Notes under the pieces: generated by a model
What the model saw: only the letters and a program-made list of their open reading frames with translations
What the model was told of the DNA's origin: nothing
Database searches by the model: none
In this document: positions 59,415-64,000 of the stretch, in pieces
Layout: every line of letters starts with the position of its first letter
How positions within the stretch are numbered: position 1 is the stretch's first letter
Position numbers and translations under genes: made by a program
Origin: Pseudomonas cerasi
GTDB taxonomy: Bacteria > Pseudomonadota > Gammaproteobacteria > Pseudomonadales > Pseudomonadaceae
Direction of reading: 5' to 3'
DNA: 64,000 nt
NCBI RefSeq assembly: GCF_900074915.1
Contig: NZ_LT222319.1
Coordinates: forward strand, 2,167,001-2,231,000

Positions 59415-62018
59415 ATGGCCAAGCCCGCCAGTGAATACACCCGCAAGCGCAATTTCGCTATCACCTCCGAGCCTGCCGAAAGCAAGCGCAAGGGCAAAGG
59501 CAAATCGCAGCCCGGTGCGCTCGGTTTCGTGATCCAGAAGCATGACGCACGGAACCTGCACTATGACTTTCGACTGGAGCTCGATGGCACGCTCAAGAGC
59601 TGGGCCGTGCCCAAAGGCCCGAGCCTGGACCCCACGCAAAAACGCCTGGCAGTGCATGTCGAAGACCATCCGCTGGACTATGCCGGCTTCGAGGGCAGTA
59701 TCCCGCAGGGTCAATACGGTGGCGGTGATGTGATCGTCTGGGACCGGGGTGTCTGGCAACCGCACGGCGATCCGCAAAAGACCTACGCGGAGGGCAAACT
59801 CAAGTTCACCCTGGTCGGCGAGAAGCTCAGCGGTGACTGGGCGCTGGTGCGTACCCGGCTCAAGGGCAGCGGCAGCAAGGAACAGTGGCTGCTGATCAAG
59901 GAAAAGGATGACATCGCGCGACCTGCTGCCGAGTACGACATTACCCAGGAGCAGCCGCAAAGCGTGATCAGTGGTGCTCATGTGGGCGAAGAGCGCAGTA
60001 CTCCGAAAAAGTCCGCGGCCAGTGCTGCAAACGGAAAAGCCAAGGCCTCCACATCAAAATCAAAAGCGCCAAAGCCAGCGGCAAAACCGACGCGCAGGAA
60101 AGCGAAATCGGCTTTCCCGGACACGCTTTCGCCGCAACTGGCGACGCTGGTGGAGGCGCCGCCAGCCGGTGACTGGCTGTACGAAATCAAATTCGACGGT
60201 TACCGCATGCTGACCCGTATTGAGGGCGATGACGTGCGTCTGTTCACGCGCAACGGGCATGACTGGACCGAGCGGCTGCCGGAGCTGGTCAAGGCGCTCA
60301 AGGGCATGAAGCTGCGCGACAGTTGGTTCGACGGCGAAGTGGTGGTTCTCGACGAGCAAGGGCTGCCTGATTTCCAGGGCCTGCAGAATGCTTTTGACGC
60401 GGGGAACAGCAAGGACATTCTGTATTACCTGTTCGACATGCCGTTTTTGAGCGCGGAGGACCTGCGCGAAGTGCCGCTTGAGCAGCGTCGTGACGCCTTG
60501 AAACACGTTCTCGACGCACAGAAAAGTCGCTTGTTGCGTTATTCGGATGCCTTTCAGGCGGGTCATCAGGACATTGTCGCGAGTGCTGCGGCAATGGGCC
60601 TGGAAGGGGTGATCGGCAAGCGTGCCGGCAGTGCGTACGTCAGCAAACGCAATGCCGACTGGATCAAGCTCAAATGTCGCTTGCGACAGGAATTCGTGGT
60701 CGTCGGCTACACGGCACCGCAGGGTAGCCGATCGGCGTTCGGTGCCTTGTTGCTGGCGGTCAATGCCGGTGAGGACGGGCTGGTCTACGCCGGGCGGGTC
60801 GGTACCGGGTTCACTGAAGTGAGCCTTGAGCAACTGCATAAACAACTGAAGAAGTTGCAGCGCAAGGATTCACCGCTGGCCAAAAAACTCTCCGCGTCCC
60901 AGGCGCGTGGTGTGCAGTGGGTGGAGCCGAAACTGGTCTGCGAAACCGAGTTCGCCCAGTGGACCCGCGAAGGCATTGTCCGCCAGGCTGCCTTTGTCGG
61001 GCTGCGTAACGACAAGCCGGCCAAGGACGTGGTGCGTGAAGATGCTCAGCCTGCCAAAGTAGCCAGCCAGACCCCAACCAAAACGGCAGCGCCACAGGCG
61101 CGCAAAAAGGCCGCGCAGGGAAAAGTTGATGTGGCGGGCACCGGGGTCAGTCATCCGGACCGCATCATCGATAGCAAGACCGGCACCAGCAAGATCGAAC
61201 TTGCGCAGTTTTACGAGTCCATCGCCGACTGGATTCTGCCGTACCTGAAGAAGCGTCCCGTGGCACTGTTGCGTTGTCCGGAGGGTATCGACGGTGAGCA
61301 GTTTTTCCAGAAGCATGCCGAGCATCTGGCGATCCCGCACATCAGACAACTGGATCGTGCGCTGGACCCCGGGCATACCGCGCTGATGGAAATAGATTCG
61401 TTGCCGGCACTGATCGGTGCTGCGCAAATGGGCGCCATCGAGCTGCATACCTGGGGGGCGACGCGTGACAGGATCGAAACGCCGGACCATTTCGTGCTGG
61501 ACCTTGATCCCGATCCGGCCCTGCCCTGGCGCAGCATGATCGAAGCCACGCAAATGGTGCTCGCCGTGCTGGAAGAGCTGGGTCTGGAGGCTTTCCTCAA
61601 GACCAGCGGCGGCAAGGGTATGCACATCATCGTGCCGCTGGCGCGCCAGGCCGACTGGGACACCGTGAAGGCGTTCGCCAAGGCCATCGCCGAGTTTGCC
61701 AGCCGTCAGTTGCCGGAACGCTTCACCGCCACCATGGGGCCGAAAAACCGCGTCGGAAAAATCTTCATCGATTACCTGCGCAACAGCCGCGGCGGCAGTA
61801 CCGTGACTGCCTATTCAGTCCGCGCCCGTCCAGGGTTGCCGGTCTCGGTGCCGATCGCGCTGGATGAGCTGGCGGGTCTGAAGTCCTCGGCACAGTGGGA
61901 CATCACCAACCTTGAGCAGCGTTTGAAGCGGCTCAAGGACGACCCGTGGGCCGGTTACAGTAACCGGCGCAAGATCACGCAGAAGATGTGGAAACAACTG
62001 GGTGCCAAACGGCCTTGA
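59415..62018 (+). CDS. ligD: multifunctional DNA ligase D
   Basis: An 867-residue repair enzyme with domains in the Pseudomonas order. 3'-phosphoesterase (about 20-190; FVIQKHDARNLHYDFRLELDG, HPLDYAGFEGSIP); ATP-dependent ligase (about 230-540; adenylated Lys259 in YEIKFDGYRM, FDGEVVVLD, EGVIGKRAG); primase-polymerase (about 590-860; HFVLDLDPDPA with the catalytic Asp pair and KTSGGKGMHIIVPL). Low-complexity Lys/Ala linkers join them. It seals breaks held by Ku, filling ends with ribo- or deoxynucleotides. ATG 59415 has GGAG 9 bases upstream. Confidence 0.97.
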   Translation: MAKPASEYTRKRNFAITSEPAESKRKGKGKSQPGALGFVIQKHDARNLHYDFRLELDGTLKSWAVPKGPSLDPTQKRLAVHVEDHPLDYAGFEGSIPQGQYGGGDVIVWDRGVWQPHGDPQKTYAEGKLKFTLVGEKLSGDWALVRTRLKGSGSKEQWLLIKEKDDIARPAAEYDITQEQPQSVISGAHVGEERSTPKKSAASAANGKAKASTSKSKAPKPAAKPTRRKAKSAFPDTLSPQLATLVEAPPAGDWLYEIKFDGYRMLTRIEGDDVRLFTRNGHDWTERLPELVKALKGMKLRDSWFDGEVVVLDEQGLPDFQGLQNAFDAGNSKDILYYLFDMPFLSAEDLREVPLEQRRDALKHVLDAQKSRLLRYSDAFQAGHQDIVASAAAMGLEGVIGKRAGSAYVSKRNADWIKLKCRLRQEFVVVGYTAPQGSRSAFGALLLAVNAGEDGLVYAGRVGTGFTEVSLEQLHKQLKKLQRKDSPLAKKLSASQARGVQWVEPKLVCETEFAQWTREGIVRQAAFVGLRNDKPAKDVVREDAQPAKVASQTPTKTAAPQARKKAAQGKVDVAGTGVSHPDRIIDSKTGTSKIELAQFYESIADWILPYLKKRPVALLRCPEGIDGEQFFQKHAEHLAIPHIRQLDRALDPGHTALMEIDSLPALIGAAQMGAIELHTWGATRDRIETPDHFVLDLDPDPALPWRSMIEATQMVLAVLEELGLEAFLKTSGGKGMHIIVPLARQADWDTVKAFAKAIAEFASRQLPERFTATMGPKNRVGKIFIDYLRNSRGGSTVTAYSVRARPGLPVSVPIALDELAGLKSSAQWDITNLEQRLKRLKDDPWAGYSNRRKITQKMWKQLGAKRP

Positions 62019-62105
62019 GGCAAGGCCACTGTTCGGCGTTTGCCAGGGAATACGTGGCGCCGGCACGCCTGACCATGGCTGGCATGCCGGCCGCACGTTG
62101 AAGGC

Positions 62106-63449
62106 TCAGAGAATCCGGTACAACAGTCGCTCGACCCGCACGCGGCTGACACGCTTGAGAAACTTGCGTACGCCTTCGGGGTAGTTGGCGAGGGTGTCGA
62201 GTTCGTCATACTGGTTGACGCGCTGCGTGTTGCGCATCAAATGGGCGATTTCCTCTTCCCGTGGTTCGCTCCATCGGCCCTTTGGATCGTCGATCAGCAA
62301 GGCGTTTTCCAGGTCCAGGTTGAAGGCGCGAGGGTTCAGGTTGTTGCCGGTCAGCAGGGTATAGCGCTGGTCGACCCAGATGCCTTTGAGGTGGAAGGTG
62401 TTATCGCCGTGTTTCCACAGGTGCACATTGAGGCAGTGCTGGGCGATTGCCTTCTGATGCTTGTGGGCAAAGCGCCGCAGGCTGATTTCATACAGATAGG
62501 GCAGGGCCGAGATCACCTTGAACGGCTCATCCGGATCGATGAAGAAGTCGTTGGCAGTCTTGTCGCCAATGATGATGTCGACCTGCACGCCGCGCTTGAG
62601 CGCCCGGTTGATCTCGCGGGTTACGGCCACCGGCAGGTTGAAGTATGGCGTGCAGATGGTCAGCTGGATCTTGCTCGACGCGATCAGATCGCAGATGGCG
62701 CGGTTGAGATTGTTGCGCGGGCCGACGCCGAGCAGCGGAATCACTCGCATGTCGCCGTTTTCCTTTTCGCCCGCCGAGGTGTCGTAGGCGGCGCGTTTCA
62801 GGTCGCCACGAAACGCTCGGATCTCGCTGCGCAAACTGCGTGAGCTGGGTGGCGATTGCAGATCGAGGCGGTGCACGGCCGGCGAAGAGAGTATTTCCCG
62901 CTGCACCAGATTCTGGAAAGCGTCGGCCAGTGCCGCGTTTTCGATCAGGTGATAACGGTCCAGACGGTATTTGTCGAGCTTGTGCAGGTAGACGTTGTTG
63001 ATGCTCGCGCCGCTGTAGATCACGCAGTCGTCGATCACACTGCCCTTGAGGTGCAGCACCCCGAACAGTTCGCGGGTCTGCACCGGCACGCCGTAGATCG
63101 GCACTTCTTCATCGTATTCGAGGTTCTGCGCCTGATACCAGGTCGAGTTGCCGGGCTGGCGTCCGGCGCCGATCAGGCCGCGTTGTGCACGGAACCAGTC
63201 GACCAGCACCACCACATCCAGCTCCGGCCTCGCGGTTTTGGCGGCGTACAGCGCGTCGAGAATCTCCTGGCCGGCTTCATCCTGTTGCAGGTACAGCGCG
63301 ATGATATAGATGCGTCGGGTGGCCGAAGCGATCCTTTCCAGCAGGCAGCGTCGATAGTCGGCGGCAGAAGGAACAATGGAGATTGCATCGCTCTGCAAGG
63401 CAAAACCACGAAGTGCTGCCAGGGTCGAGCGTCGGAAAGTGGACTGCAT
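62106..63449 (-). CDS. pssA: CDP-diacylglycerol-serine O-phosphatidyltransferase (PLD type)
   Basis: A 447-residue enzyme of the phospholipase-D superfamily, as in E. coli PssA (451 residues). Two HKD motifs: HLKGSVIDDCVIYSGASINN and HLKGIWVDQRYTLLTGNNLNPRAFNLDLENAL. It makes phosphatidylserine, the precursor of phosphatidylethanolamine, and associates with ribosomes or membrane rather than being integral. ATG 63449 has a GAGAGG site; the frame is open upstream to 63599 without a better start. Convergent with ligD. A second PLD-type lipid enzyme, clsB, is in this window. Confidence 0.94.
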   Translation of the reverse strand: MQSTFRRSTLAALRGFALQSDAISIVPSAADYRRCLLERIASATRRIYIIALYLQQDEAGQEILDALYAAKTARPELDVVVLVDWFRAQRGLIGAGRQPGNSTWYQAQNLEYDEEVPIYGVPVQTRELFGVLHLKGSVIDDCVIYSGASINNVYLHKLDKYRLDRYHLIENAALADAFQNLVQREILSSPAVHRLDLQSPPSSRSLRSEIRAFRGDLKRAAYDTSAGEKENGDMRVIPLLGVGPRNNLNRAICDLIASSKIQLTICTPYFNLPVAVTREINRALKRGVQVDIIIGDKTANDFFIDPDEPFKVISALPYLYEISLRRFAHKHQKAIAQHCLNVHLWKHGDNTFHLKGIWVDQRYTLLTGNNLNPRAFNLDLENALLIDDPKGRWSEPREEEIAHLMRNTQRVNQYDELDTLANYPEGVRKFLKRVSRVRVERLLYRIL

Positions 63450-63631
63450 AGGCCTCTCGATGGGAAAACCAATAGCCTGTGAGCTTACACGACAGTCGCC
63501 CTCCTGTGGCTGTCGCCAACCTGTTTCAAAGCATTGCGCAACGCCATGGAAGCTCATGCGTGCCGGGGGCCTGACACTCCGGCGCAGTAACGCTTGCATG
63601 GCGCCGCTCGATTATCACTTTTCACGTTTAA

Positions 63632-63650
63632 ACAAATGATAAGCATTACC
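63632..63650. promoter_or_regulatory. Fur box before the TonB receptor gene
   Basis: ACAAATGATAAGCATTACC matches the 19-bp Fur consensus in 14 positions, including the whole central ATGATAA-CATTA run. It lies about 95 bp before the start codon. Confidence 0.7.
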
Positions 63651-63742
63651 AGTAACATCTGATATCATTTCGCATCCACCCGATCGGCGATGTCCAGGAC
63701 GGTTGCTTCCGATCTCGTTCAACCTGTCTTCAGGACCTATTG

Positions 63743-64000
63743 ATGAACTCACCATCGTTGCCGATGCGCCTTACGTTGCTCGCGTTTTGCTGTTCCATTG
63801 GATCTCCGGCCTGGGCCGCTGCAGAGGCTGCCACTCGGCAGGACGGCCCTGTGGTGCTGGGCGATACCGATATCAGTGCCGACAAGTCCGACCCTCACGC
63901 GCTTGCGCCGGTTTATGCCGGCGGGCAGGTGGCGCGCGGCGGGCAACTGGGTGTTCTGGGCAATGCCGACATCATGGACGTGCCGTTCACCATCAGCAGC
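63743..64000 (+). CDS. TonB-dependent siderophore receptor (5' part only)
   Basis: 86 codons before the window ends. A signal peptide (MNSPSLPMRLTLLAFCCSIG, cut near SPAWA-A) is followed by VLGDTDISADKSDP and then VYAGGQVARGGQLGVLGNADIMDVPFTISS, the start of the plug domain of siderophore receptors. Outer-membrane uptake of a ferric siderophore is expected; which one cannot be told from this piece. The Fur box upstream supports iron control. Confidence 0.88.
   Translation, partial: MNSPSLPMRLTLLAFCCSIGSPAWAAAEAATRQDGPVVLGDTDISADKSDPHALAPVYAGGQVARGGQLGVLGNADIMDVPFTISS

Overview
The window is a stretch of a Pseudomonas chromosome, most likely from the P. syringae complex. The order topA - small genes - sulA/lexA - psrA - nagZ - MTI phosphorylase, with fadBA on the other side of topA, is the same as I remember from P. 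aeruginosa. A group-2 Mrp antiporter with fused A/B subunits, a PE-ligase-polymerase LigD and a REP-type inverted repeat also fit that genus. No tRNA, rRNA, CRISPR array, prophage or insertion sequence was seen.

Left part (1-24.4 kb), mostly core genome. It starts with a truncated NarL-type response regulator and a degenerate Hpt-like protein. Next come cheV behind a sigma-28-type promoter, a YcbX-like MOSC protein, the lytic transglycosylase slt, the ABC-F ATPase uup and a universal stress protein. A gene-poor stretch of about 690 bp (8.6-9.3 kb) holds a candidate minus-strand small RNA and a PsrA-like operator ahead of fadBA. Then follow topA, the SOS pair lexA-sulA with two tandem SOS boxes, psrA with its own operator, nagZ, MTI phosphorylase, cytochrome b561 and a translationally coupled ybhP-clsB-ybhN operon.

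Middle part (24.4-40.9 kb), a complete-looking myo-inositol island. An RpiR-family regulator is divergent from iolC(-DUF2090), iolE, iolB, iolA, iolI, iolD, iolG, iolH and a second Gfo/Idh dehydrogenase. These are followed by a sugar ABC importer (binding protein, ATPase, permease). iolA is broken by a 5-bp tandem duplication. Matching TGGAA-N6-TTCCA operators lie at both ends of the catabolic block. Seven genes or transcripts of the island carry A-rich AANAANAA motifs next to the ribosome binding site, suggesting Hfq/Crc catabolite control on top of the repressor.

Right part (41-64 kb). A DksA paralogue with two zinc cysteines, a chemoreceptor with a C-terminal cytosolic sensor and an orphan DUF2235 lipase resembling type VI effectors come first. 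They are followed by the six-gene Mrp antiporter operon, a DMT exporter divergent from an XRE-cupin regulator, an FAD/NAD(P) protein and a REP-type inverted repeat. The region ends with msuD plus an SfnR-like sigma-54 activator, the Ku-LigD end-joining pair, pssA, and the start of a Fur-box-preceded TonB receptor. I see no convincing wholly new multi-gene system. The best leads are the regulation and the broken gene in the inositol island, the candidate small RNA and the orphan lipase.
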